Assembly: GCA_002843035.1 (NCBI GenBank)
Contig: PHEV01000008.1
Span: 21,074 to 85,073 of the forward strand
Direction: 5' to 3'
Length of the DNA: 64,000 nucleotides
DNA from: Actinobacteria bacterium HGW-Actinobacteria-5
GTDB lineage: Bacteria > Actinomycetota > Actinomycetes > Propionibacteriales > Propionibacteriaceae
The notes below the pieces were generated by a model. The model made no database searches and had not been told where the DNA came from. It saw nothing but the letters and a program-made list of their open reading frames with translations. Positions 25,462-32,454 of the stretch are shown piece by piece. Position 1 is the stretch's first letter; each line of letters opens with the position of its first letter. The position numbers and the translations under genes were made by a program.

Positions 25462-26403
25462 TCACCCGGTCACGGCCGGCTCGGACTCGGACAGCGCGGA
25501 AGGCGGCACGGGTTCGGTCGGGACAGGTGGACGCCGGGCGCCGACCAGGACGCCGGCGACGACCACGATGCCGCCGAGCAGTTCGAGCCAGGTGGGACGC
25601 TCGCCCAGCGCCAGCGCGGCGGTGAGGATGCCGACCACGGGCACCAGCATCGAGAACGGCGCCACGACGCCGGCGGGGTGCCGGGCCAGCAGCCACGTCC
25701 AGATCCCTGAACCGACCGCGGTCGCGATGATGCAGGTGTAGGCCAGCCCCACCCACGCGGGCAGCGCGGACGCGCTCAGCGAACCCGCCAGCGCCGTCCA
25801 GATCTGCCCCGGCCCTTCGAAGACCAGCGACAGCGCGAGCATCGGCACCGGCACGACCACGGACATCCACAAGGTCAGATGCAGCGGGTTCGGCGGCTGG
25901 GCCAGCCTGCTGGCGAGGTTGCCGAACGCCCAGCCGAGCCCGCCGGCGAGCACGAGCAGGAACGGCACCAGCGCTGCGGCCTGGGCGCGGGAGGCCCCGA
26001 CGAGGGCCATGCCGAGGATCGCCACCGCGATCCCCAGCCACTGGCGTCCGCGCACCCGCTCACCGAGCAGCAGCGCGCCGAGGATCAGGGTGAACGGTGC
26101 GGACGCCTGCAGCACGAGGGAGGCGAGGCCGGTAGGCATCCCGGCCGCCATGCCCCAGTAGAGGAACGTGAACTGGGCCACACCGAAGCCGAGGCCGTAG
26201 CCCACCAGCCAACGCAGACGAACCTGCGGCCGGGGCACGAACAGCAGGGTCGGTACGGCGATCAGGGCGAACCGCAGCGCGACCAGGAAGAAAGGCGGGA
26301 ACTGGCCGAGCGAGGCATGGATCGCCAGGAAGTTCACGCCCCACAGCGCGGCCACGATGACGGCGAGCAGGCGATGACGAACAGGCACCACACCATCGTC
26401 CAC
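25462..26403 (-). CDS. EamA/DMT-superfamily transporter
   Basis: A 313-residue drug/metabolite transporter with two EamA repeats. Seen: ten hydrophobic segments, first repeat starting VIVAALWGVNFLAIHASL with LASLVLQASAPFTLILGALLLGERV, second repeat with VGLAYTCIIATAVGSGIWTW and PFSMLVPVVGILTAALALGERP, both ending in the GE(R) motif of the family. The start is probably the GTG at 26403. It is divergent from the LysR gene 56 bases away, a standard exporter/regulator arrangement. Substrate not predictable, though many such pairs export amino acids or metabolites. Confidence 0.88.
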   Translation of the reverse strand: MDDGVVPVRHRLLAVIVAALWGVNFLAIHASLGQFPPFFLVALRFALIAVPTLLFVPRPQVRLRWLVGYGLGFGVAQFTFLYWGMAAGMPTGLASLVLQASAPFTLILGALLLGERVRGRQWLGIAVAILGMALVGASRAQAAALVPFLLVLAGGLGWAFGNLASRLAQPPNPLHLTLWMSVVVPVPMLALSLVFEGPGQIWTALAGSLSASALPAWVGLAYTCIIATAVGSGIWTWLLARHPAGVVAPFSMLVPVVGILTAALALGERPTWLELLGGIVVVAGVLVGARRPPVPTEPVPPSALSESEPAVTG

Positions 26404-26459
26404 GAAGTTTTCTTGAAGTACCAGCGCATGATTGTGAATCTTTACTTTAGGCTGGCTTC
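26404..26459. promoter_or_regulatory. Divergent promoter region between EamA and LysR genes
   Basis: A 56-base AT-rich gap that must carry both promoters and the LysR site. AGTTTTCTTGAA at the EamA side and TTTACTTTAG just before the LysR ATG are the AT-rich blocks; I cannot assign a single LysR T-N11-A box with confidence. Confidence 0.5.
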
Positions 26460-27359
26460 ATGGATGTGCGACACCTCGAGCTGCTCCGCGAACTGGCCGA
26501 CCGCGGCACGGTCACGGCCGTGGCCGAGGCGACCTTCCGCTCGCCATCGGCGGTGAGCCAGCAGCTGCGCAGCGCCGAGCGCGCGTTCGGCACGGCGCTG
26601 GTCGAGCCGGACGGACGTGGACTGCGGCTCACCGCGGCCGGACGGCTGCTGGCCGAGGGAGCGGTGGGAGTGGCGACCGAACTCGGACGGCTGCAGCGCG
26701 GGCTGGACGACCTGCGCGGCCACCCGTCCGGCGTGGTGCGGATCGCGGGCCTGCCGAGCGCCGTGGAGTTCCTGGTGCCGGGTCTGGTCTCGCGGCTGGC
26801 CGGCACCGACGTCGAGGTGGAGCTCACCGACGAGGACGTCGCCGAGGCGGACTTCGCGTCCCGGGCGGCCGACCACGACCTGGTGATCGGGCACAGCCTC
26901 GCCGACGTACCCGCCGGCTCCGACCGCCTGCTTACCCGCGTCCTCGCCCACGAGCCGCTCGACGTGGCCCTGCCGGCGTCCCACCGACTGGCCGGGCTCC
27001 CCGCACTCACCGCAGCCGACCTCGCGGGCGAGCGCTGGATCGGGGTGCCCCTGGGCTTCCCCTTCGACACGGTGCGGATCGCGATCGAGAACCGCGCCGG
27101 AGTGGCGCTGCAGATCGTGCAGCGGATCCGCGACAACCGGGTCGTCGAGGCACTGGTCGCGGCCGGGGTGGCCTGCGCCCTGCTGCCGCGATTCACCACC
27201 CGCCCGCGGGCGGGGGTCGTGCTGGTCCCCCTGACCGACGTGCGCTCGGTGCGCTCGATCGTCGCGCTGGGTCGTCCGGACCGGCTCGAGCGCGCCGCCG
27301 TCCGGCTGGCCCTGGGCGCGCTGGTCGAGAGCGGCCGGGACGCCGAAACCACGCGCTAG
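26460..27359 (+). CDS. LysR-family regulator of the divergent EamA transporter
   Basis: A 299-residue LysR regulator. Seen: N-terminal winged HTH at residues 1-60 (MDVRHLELLRELADRGTVTA, then FRSPSAVSQQLRSAERAFG), linker helix, and a periplasmic-binding-type effector domain with VRIAGLPSAVEFLVPGL, RLLTRVLAHEPLDVALP and VVEALVAAGVACALLPRF. Divergent position makes the EamA exporter its probable target. The co-inducer is unknown. Confidence 0.9.
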   Translation: MDVRHLELLRELADRGTVTAVAEATFRSPSAVSQQLRSAERAFGTALVEPDGRGLRLTAAGRLLAEGAVGVATELGRLQRGLDDLRGHPSGVVRIAGLPSAVEFLVPGLVSRLAGTDVEVELTDEDVAEADFASRAADHDLVIGHSLADVPAGSDRLLTRVLAHEPLDVALPASHRLAGLPALTAADLAGERWIGVPLGFPFDTVRIAIENRAGVALQIVQRIRDNRVVEALVAAGVACALLPRFTTRPRAGVVLVPLTDVRSVRSIVALGRPDRLERAAVRLALGALVESGRDAETTR

Positions 27360-27388
27360 CCTCGTCCGCGGCAGCGAAGGGAGCCTCC

Positions 27389-28222
27389 ATGGAGCAAAAG
27401 ACGATCGTGATCACGGGCGCCAGCGACGGTGTCGGCGCGGCAGCGGCGCGCGAACTGGCCGGACGCGGAGCGCAGGTGGTCCTGGTCGGCCGGTCGCCGC
27501 AGAAGACGACCGCGCTCGCCGAGGAGCTCGGAGCCCCCCACCACCTGGCCGACTTCGCCTCCCTGGCCCAGGTGCGACGGCTCGCGGCAGAGCTGGACGC
27601 CGCCTACCCGCGGATCGACGTGCTCGCGAACAACGCCGGCGGCATCATGGGGTCGAAGCGGAAGGTCACCGAGGACGGCAACGAACTCACCTTCCAGGTG
27701 AACCACCTGGCCGGGTTCCTGCTCACCACGCTGCTGATGGACAAGCTCATTGCGAGCCGGGCGTGCGTGATCCAGACCTCCAGCGTCGCCGCCCGGCTGG
27801 CCGGACGCGTCGAGCTCGACAACCTGCAGCTCGAACACGGCTACTCGGCCCAGAGCGCCTACGGGGCGAGCAAGCTGGAGAACATCCTGTTCACCAGGGA
27901 GCTGCACCGGCGCTTCCACGACCAGGGCATCAGCGCGGCGGCCTTCCACCCGGGGGTGGTCGGCACGAACTTCGCCCTGGACACCGACAGCCCGATGCGC
28001 TTCTTCTACGCCGCCGGGTTCCTCCGGAGGCTGTTCACGATCACCCCCGACCGCGGCGCCGACCAGCTCGTCTGGCTGGCCGACGGCACGCCCGGCACCA
28101 CCTGGCAGTCCGGTGGCTACTACGAGAAGCGCAAGCCCGGCCACACCGCAGCCCAGGCCGACGACGCCGAGACTGCTCGCCGGCTCTGGGATGCGTCCGC
28201 GCGCCTGGTCGGCCCGGCCTGA
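27389..28222 (+). CDS. Short-chain dehydrogenase/reductase
   Basis: A 277-residue SDR of the retinol-dehydrogenase-like group. Seen: cofactor motif TGASDGVG (residues 9-16), VGRSPQK after the second strand (Arg favouring NADP), LANNAGG at about 84-90, the active site IQTSSVAAR (Ser) and YGASKLENILF (Tyr-x-x-x-Lys), and FHPGVVGT. RBS GAAGGGAG precedes the ATG. It follows the LysR gene by 29 bases and may be co-transcribed, but converges on the DsbA gene three bases later. Substrate unknown. Confidence 0.88.
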   Translation: MEQKTIVITGASDGVGAAAARELAGRGAQVVLVGRSPQKTTALAEELGAPHHLADFASLAQVRRLAAELDAAYPRIDVLANNAGGIMGSKRKVTEDGNELTFQVNHLAGFLLTTLLMDKLIASRACVIQTSSVAARLAGRVELDNLQLEHGYSAQSAYGASKLENILFTRELHRRFHDQGISAAAFHPGVVGTNFALDTDSPMRFFYAAGFLRRLFTITPDRGADQLVWLADGTPGTTWQSGGYYEKRKPGHTAAQADDAETARRLWDASARLVGPA

Positions 28223-28225
28223 CGC

Positions 28226-29020
28226 TCAGCCCTGCTGGGCCTTGGCCAGCGCCGCCTCGAACGGGCCGGCGTGGTAGGGATCACCGTCGAACAGCGTGCC
28301 ATTGATCTTGATCGTCGGGGTGCCCTGGATCGTGGGCAGCCGGTTCGCGGTCAGCTCGTCCAGCCACGCAACGTACTTCTGGTCGGCGAAGCTGGAGACC
28401 ACGTCCGCAGGTACGCCCACGCCGGCGGCAAGATCGGCGATCTGCTGATCGCTCAGCCCGGTGGAGTTCTCCGCCGGCTGGTTCTGGTACAGCGCCTGGT
28501 AGAAGGCCAGCGCCGCCGAAGGGTCGGCGTTGGCGACCGTCGCAAACGCGTTGGCAGCCCTGGTCGAGTACTTGGTCCCCTGCGAGGCGTCGTCGAGGAA
28601 GTTGAGCGGGAAGATCTCCAGCTTCACTCCGCCCGAGGCGACGGCCTGGCTGAGCACACTGCCGTTGGCGCGGTCGAATTCGCCGCAGTAGGGGCAGATG
28701 AAGTCGGTGTAGATGGTCACCGTGGTGGGCGCCGAGGCGTTGCCCAACACGATGGCGCCGGAGGCGTCCACCGCGCTGGGCGCACTCGCCGTGGTCTGGG
28801 CGACCGGCACGCTCGCGGCGGTCGAGGCTCGCGAGGAGCCCATCGCGAGGCCGATGGCGGCAACCACCCCAACGATGGCGGCCGCGGCGACGACTGCGAT
28901 GCCGACGCGGACGGCGACGGTGCGACGGCGTGCCGCTTGTTGCTCGGCCAGGCGTTGCTGGCGCAGGGAGTCGCGGCGGTTGCCTGCCACGGGAGGCGGG
29001 GTCGGGTTCTGTTTGGTCAT
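28226..29020 (-). CDS. DsbA-like thiol:disulfide oxidoreductase, copy 1
   Basis: A 264-residue membrane-anchored DsbA-like protein (Thioredoxin_4). Seen: a basic cytoplasmic N-terminus, one helix at about 36-60 (VAVRVGIAVVAAAAIVGVVA), then the catalytic domain starting GAIVLGNASAPTTVTIYTDF with active site CPYC at 109-112, a helical insertion, and the cis-Pro loop IQGTPTIKINGTLF. The ATG at 29020 is preferred over an in-frame GTG at 29035 on start-context grounds. Family knowledge: such proteins oxidise exported cysteines and are re-oxidised by VKOR in actinobacteria. It is a paralogue of the gene at 30352-31125, and each copy lies downstream of a matching small membrane protein. Confidence 0.9.
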   Translation of the reverse strand: MTKQNPTPPPVAGNRRDSLRQQRLAEQQAARRRTVAVRVGIAVVAAAAIVGVVAAIGLAMGSSRASTAASVPVAQTTASAPSAVDASGAIVLGNASAPTTVTIYTDFICPYCGEFDRANGSVLSQAVASGGVKLEIFPLNFLDDASQGTKYSTRAANAFATVANADPSAALAFYQALYQNQPAENSTGLSDQQIADLAAGVGVPADVVSSFADQKYVAWLDELTANRLPTIQGTPTIKINGTLFDGDPYHAGPFEAALAKAQQG

Positions 29021-29134
29021 GGGGCTGTCCTTCACTGAGGCGGGGATCTCCGCCGGTAGACGTCTGTTGGCGGCGAGAGCCGCCCGGGCGCGATGGCGCG
29101 CGGTCGCGCTGCGGAGCGCGAGGGTCGAGTCAGG

Positions 29135-29605
29135 TCAGGAAAGGCAGGACGGAGGGCCGCGGCGCGGGTTCTCCCGCGTCCGGATGACGCCCGGGTACCC
29201 GGTCTGGATACGCACCGGCGCCGGCTGGCGCTGCGGCACCACCAGCCCGGAGAGCTGCACCAGCGCGGCGGCGAGCACCCGGCCGGTAGCGTCGGAGAGC
29301 CGACGGGAACCCCGCACCAGGAGCGCGCCGGCGAGGATCAGCGCAGGGAGCAGCACGAGCTGTACGAGCAGCGTGGCCGCGATCACCAGCGTCCAGCTCA
29401 CCACCGGGGTGGGCGCGCTCACGCAGGCCGCACCGGAGGTGTTCGGGATCCACTGGTAGAGCGGGTGGCCGCTGTCGAAGCAGGCCACCACACTGACTCT
29501 GGGCAGGCGGAGCAGCAGCGGGACCAGTGCGAGCACCGTGAGCACACCCGCAGCGAGGCGCGACCGGATCCCCGGACGAGGCAACCACTGCCGAACGCTC
29601 TGCAC
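29135..29605 (-). CDS. Small membrane protein with paired cysteines, copy 1 (unrecognised family)
   Basis: A 156-residue protein I cannot name, clearly paralogous to the one at 31245-31721. Seen: basic N-terminus, membrane helix AAGVLTVLALVPLLLRLPR, an extracytoplasmic loop with VVACFDSGHPLYQW and a second Cys in AACVSAPTPV, one or two further helices (TLVIAATLLVQLVLLPALILAGALLV), and a basic tail ending RTRENPRRGPPSCLS. Both loop cysteines and the RTRENPRRGPPxCL tail are conserved in the two copies. The start is GTG 29605, with TATCGT eight bases upstream, which suggests a leaderless transcript. Downstream lies DsbA copy 1. Confidence 0.7.
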   Translation of the reverse strand: MQSVRQWLPRPGIRSRLAAGVLTVLALVPLLLRLPRVSVVACFDSGHPLYQWIPNTSGAACVSAPTPVVSWTLVIAATLLVQLVLLPALILAGALLVRGSRRLSDATGRVLAAALVQLSGLVVPQRQPAPVRIQTGYPGVIRTRENPRRGPPSCLS

Positions 29606-29684
29606 GGGAGGAACGATACCCGCCCGCGCCAGCGCGACACCTGTCCCCTTGCGGGTGATACTGCGCCCGGTCGAGGGCGGGCCG

Positions 29685-30338
29685 TCAGGTCATCAGCGGC
29701 GCGTATTTCGTGACGATCATCGTCACCACCGCCATCAGCCAGACCGCAACCGCGAGCGCATCGAGGTCCGCGGCGACGAACCGTCGCGCCGCCCTGCTGG
29801 CCCGCTCGGGCAGGAACAGATTGCCGTCGCGGATGTTCACGTGGGTGAGCGAGGTGAACACCAGCGTCGTCGACAGGGTGACCAGCAGGCACCAGGGACA
29901 CAGTGCACCAATCACGAAGTACGCCTGGAAGAACAACCAGTAGGCGAACACGACCCCGAGGGTGTACACGACCTGCGCGGACAGCATGAACCATCGCGGG
30001 AACCGGACTCCGCCCAGGCTCGCCACGGCGATCGTGATCACGACCGGCTCGGCGACCAGGCCCAGAAACGCGTTCGGGAAGCCGAACAGGCTCGCCTGCC
30101 ACGACACGCCGACCGTCCCACAGCTGATCACCGAGCTGATGTTGCACGACAGTGCGGCCTGCGGATCCGCCGCCAGGAGCACCGCGTCCACGGACAGCAC
30201 GAAGGACGCGAGCAGGCTCAGGCACGCCGAGGCCAGCATGGTGGTGAAGATCCAGGCGTTCGACTGCCGCACCCGGCGGAGACCGCCGAGGACGGACCGG
30301 TGGGCATCGCCGACGACCCGGTCCTGATCAGGAGCCAC
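29685..30338 (-). CDS. Vitamin K epoxide reductase (VKOR) family, DsbA re-oxidase
   Basis: A 217-residue VKOR membrane protein. Seen: helices at about 30-55, 85-110, 120-145 and 150-170; loop cysteine pair C65/C73 in LSCNISSVISCG; and the quinone-proximal CxxC as CPWC at 147-150. These are the four cysteines needed for electron transfer. Family knowledge: actinobacterial VKOR re-oxidises DsbA-like proteins using menaquinone. It directly follows DsbA copy 2, so the pair is co-transcribed. GTG 30338 is chosen (GAGCGG upstream); in-frame GTGs at 30359 and 30392 would overlap the dsbA stop. Confidence 0.88.
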   Translation of the reverse strand: MAPDQDRVVGDAHRSVLGGLRRVRQSNAWIFTTMLASACLSLLASFVLSVDAVLLAADPQAALSCNISSVISCGTVGVSWQASLFGFPNAFLGLVAEPVVITIAVASLGGVRFPRWFMLSAQVVYTLGVVFAYWLFFQAYFVIGALCPWCLLVTLSTTLVFTSLTHVNIRDGNLFLPERASRAARRFVAADLDALAVAVWLMAVVTMIVTKYAPLMT

Positions 30339-30351
30339 AGTGGCCGACCGC

Positions 30352-31125
30352 TCACGCACCGGCGGCCCGACTGATCGCGGCAGCCAGCGCACCCGCGCTG
30401 TACAGGTCCCCGCTGAACACCTGACCGTTGACCTTCACCGTCGGCGTCCCCGTGACGCCGGAGTCGAAGGCCTGGTTGGTGATCTGATCCACCCACGGCA
30501 CGTACTGCTGCGTGGCGAAGGTCGCCGAGACGGAGTCGGGCACCCCGGCCTGGCGCGCGAACTCCACCAGCTGTGCGTCGGTGAGTCCTGCCGAGCCCTC
30601 CGCGGGCTGGTTCGCGTAGAGCAGCCGGTCGAAGTTCCAGGCGAGCGTGGGATCGGTGTTCGCGACGGTGACGAACGCGTTCGCGGCGCGGGTGGAGTAC
30701 TTCGTGCCCGACGACTGCGGATCGAGGAACGACATCGGGTGGATCTCGAGCTTCGCGATGCCTGCGTCCACGGCGGCGGTGAGGTCGTCGCCGTTCACCC
30801 GCTCGAACGTCCCGCAGTAAGGGCACATGAAGTCGGCATAGATGGTGACCGTGACGGGCGCGTCAGGGTTGCCGATCACGACGGCTCCGCTGTCAGTGGC
30901 ACCCATCGGGGTGACGAGCGACCCGGAGGCGGTCCCTGCGGAGCCCGGCCGGGCGACCGCCCAGACAATGACGCAGAGAAGCACGGCGATGACGGCGAAT
31001 CCGGTGGCCCAGGCGGCCTTGATGACGAGGCCGGTGCGTCGCGCTGCGCGCGCGTCGGCCTCCTGTTGCCGGCGAAGGGCCTCGCGCCGGTCAGTGGTGG
31101 ACGTACTTCTCCTGGTGGATGACAT
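30352..31125 (-). CDS. DsbA-like thiol:disulfide oxidoreductase, copy 2
   Basis: A 257-residue anchored DsbA-like protein. Seen: basic N-terminus, membrane helix at about 38-57 (WATGFAVIAVLLCVIVWAV), catalytic domain beginning AVVIGNPDAPVTVTIYADF, active site CPYC at 101-104 and cis-Pro loop VTGTPTVKVNGQVF. It aligns along its whole length with copy 1, including the GTKYSTRAANAF stretch. The ATG at 31125 is preferred, since the upstream frame lacks protein-like character. It is followed directly by VKOR, its likely re-oxidase. Confidence 0.9.
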   Translation of the reverse strand: MSSTRRSTSTTDRREALRRQQEADARAARRTGLVIKAAWATGFAVIAVLLCVIVWAVARPGSAGTASGSLVTPMGATDSGAVVIGNPDAPVTVTIYADFMCPYCGTFERVNGDDLTAAVDAGIAKLEIHPMSFLDPQSSGTKYSTRAANAFVTVANTDPTLAWNFDRLLYANQPAEGSAGLTDAQLVEFARQAGVPDSVSATFATQQYVPWVDQITNQAFDSGVTGTPTVKVNGQVFSGDLYSAGALAAAISRAAGA

Positions 31126-31244
31126 GGTTTCTTCGATTCCGGGCGACGGGCGCCCTGCCAGAGTGGTGAGGGAGGGGACGGCGACCAGGCCGTCCGGCGC
31201 GCACAGGCGCAAGGAAGCCGCGCCGGGTGCGGCGCGGCGCTACA

Positions 31245-31721
31245 TCACAGGCAGGTCGGAGGCCCGCGACGCGGGTTCTCCCGCGTCCGGGTCGCACCGG
31301 TGAATCGCGTTCGGACCGGGACGGCCACCGGCCGCCGGCCCGGGACCAGGACCGCGCCGAGCTGCACCAGGGCTGCCGCCAAGACGCGATCCACGATCGC
31401 GGCGAGACGGCGGACCGCCCGCAGCAGCATCGCGCCGACCAGAAGCAGTGCCGGCAGCAGAGCGAGCTGGACGATCAGCGTGGCACCGATCATCAGGGTC
31501 CAGCCGAGCACCGGCGCGGGGGCGCTGACGCAGTGCACCCCGGCGGCGAAATCGCTCGTCGGGATCCACTGGTACAGCGGGTGCGTGCCGTCGAAGCACG
31601 CCACCACAATCACCCTGGGCAGGCGCAGCAGAGGCGGCACCAGCACGAGCACGGTGAGCAGGGCGGCGACGAGCCGCGTCCGGATTCCCGGACGGGGCGA
31701 CCACCGCCGAAGCCTTTGCAT
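31245..31721 (-). CDS. Small membrane protein with paired cysteines, copy 2 (unrecognised family)
   Basis: A 158-residue paralogue of the protein at 29135-29605. Seen: RLRRWSPRPGIRTRL N-terminus, helix VAALLTVLVLVPPLLRLPR, extracytoplasmic loop VVACFDGTHPLYQW with a second Cys in GVHCVSAPAP, hydrophobic region TLMIGATLIVQLALLPALLL, and a tail ending RTRENPRRGPPTCL. The DNA coding this tail contains an 8-bp stem (GACGCGGG TTCT CCCGCGTC, 31258-31277). TATGGT ends six bases before the ATG, pointing to leaderless transcription. It precedes DsbA copy 2 by about 120 bases. A role with the DsbA/VKOR pathway is inferred from two independent associations. Confidence 0.7.
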   Translation of the reverse strand: MQRLRRWSPRPGIRTRLVAALLTVLVLVPPLLRLPRVIVVACFDGTHPLYQWIPTSDFAAGVHCVSAPAPVLGWTLMIGATLIVQLALLPALLLVGAMLLRAVRRLAAIVDRVLAAALVQLGAVLVPGRRPVAVPVRTRFTGATRTRENPRRGPPTCL

Positions 31722-31789
31722 GGGTGAACCATACCTGCGGGGTTCCTCATCCGTGGACGCGGGAGTCGTCTGGTCTACCGAGCCCGTGT

Positions 31790-31795
31790 TAGCCT
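31790..31795 (+). promoter_or_regulatory. -10 box for the leaderless polycysteine leader
   Basis: TAGCCT ends six bases before the leader-peptide ATG at 31802, with no Shine-Dalgarno between them. This spacing puts the transcription start at the start codon, as in the mycobacterial cysteine-responsive leaders. Confidence 0.6.
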
Positions 31796-31801
31796 CCTCG
31801 C

Positions 31802-31885
31802 ATGCACACCAGCCGCAGGCTCGCCGTATCGCTGAGCTACCCGCGCGCCCTTTCGTGCATGTGTTGTTGTCACAGCCTGGCCTGA
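31802..31885 (+). CDS. Leaderless polycysteine leader peptide (cysteine-responsive attenuator)
   Basis: A 27-codon ORF beginning MHTSRRLAVSLSYP and ending SCMCCCHSLA. Four of its last nine residues are cysteine, with three consecutive TGT codons. Established knowledge: in mycobacteria, leaderless short ORFs with consecutive cysteine codons stall ribosomes when cysteinyl-tRNA is scarce and so derepress downstream sulfur genes. Here the next genes are a DUF4395 protein and a thioredoxin-CysE fusion, and CysE makes the cysteine precursor O-acetylserine, so feedback by cysteine supply is a coherent reading. Too short for routine gene callers. Confidence 0.88.
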   Translation: MHTSRRLAVSLSYPRALSCMCCCHSLA

Positions 31886-31980
31886 CCGCAGCCGCCTGAA
31901 CGCCGCGTCCACCAGCGGCGACACCCTTCTCCTGTGCGCCCGCTGCGCGACCCCGACCGCCCGACACCAGAGGACCAACC
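31886..31980 (+). promoter_or_regulatory. Attenuator leader between the polycysteine ORF and DUF4395 gene
   Basis: A 95-base untranslated stretch that should carry the attenuation structures. A short stem can be drawn with CGCCG (31901-31905) and CGGCG (31916-31920), and further GC-rich pairings follow at GCGCCCGCTGCGCG. It ends with AGAGGA, the ribosome site of the DUF4395 gene. I cannot decide by eye which structure is the terminator or sequesters the ribosome site. Confidence 0.45.
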
Positions 31981-32454
31981 ATGCCCAGCACGACCACCAC
32001 ACCTCCGCTCGTGACCGCCCGGATCGACCCGCGCGGCCCCCGCTTCGCCGCCGCCGTCACCTCCGTGGTGCTGGCGGGCACGCTGCTCGCCGGCCCGCAG
32101 CTCGGGCTGCCGCTGCTTGCCGTCCAGGCGTTTGCCTTCGGCGCCGGCGCCCTGCTCGGCCTGCGCTACCAGCCCTATGGCTGGGTCTTCCGCCACTACA
32201 TCCGCCCGCGGCTGGAGGAACCGGCCGACCTCGAGGACGAGCGTCCGCCACGTTTCGCGCAGGCTGTCGGCTTCGGCTTCGCCCTGCTCGCCATCGCGGG
32301 TGCGCTCGCCAGCCTGGACGCCCTGTTCTATGTCGCGGCGGGCTTCGCGCTGGGCGCCGCCCTGCTGAACGCCGTGTTCGACTTCTGCCTCGGCTGCGAG
32401 CTGTACCTGTTCGGTATGCGCCTGCGGGGCCGCCGGGCAGGGGGCTCCCGGTGA
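31981..32454 (+). CDS. DUF4395 membrane protein with a CxxC motif
   Basis: A 157-residue DUF4395 protein. Seen: cytoplasmic N-terminus with IDPRGPRFAAAVTSVVL, two helices (LAGTLLAGPQLGLPLLAVQAF region), the DUF4395 motif YQPYGWVFRHYIRPRLEEP, EDERPPRFAQAVGFGF, and a final membrane segment with NAVFDFCLGCELYLFG holding a CxxC pair. AGAGGA lies six bases before the ATG; its stop overlaps the next gene's start. Family knowledge: DUF4395 genes commonly neighbour thioredoxin- and sulfur-metabolism genes. A role in thiol transfer at the membrane is inference from the CxxC and context. Confidence 0.85.
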   Translation: MPSTTTTPPLVTARIDPRGPRFAAAVTSVVLAGTLLAGPQLGLPLLAVQAFAFGAGALLGLRYQPYGWVFRHYIRPRLEEPADLEDERPPRFAQAVGFGFALLAIAGALASLDALFYVAAGFALGAALLNAVFDFCLGCELYLFGMRLRGRRAGGSR

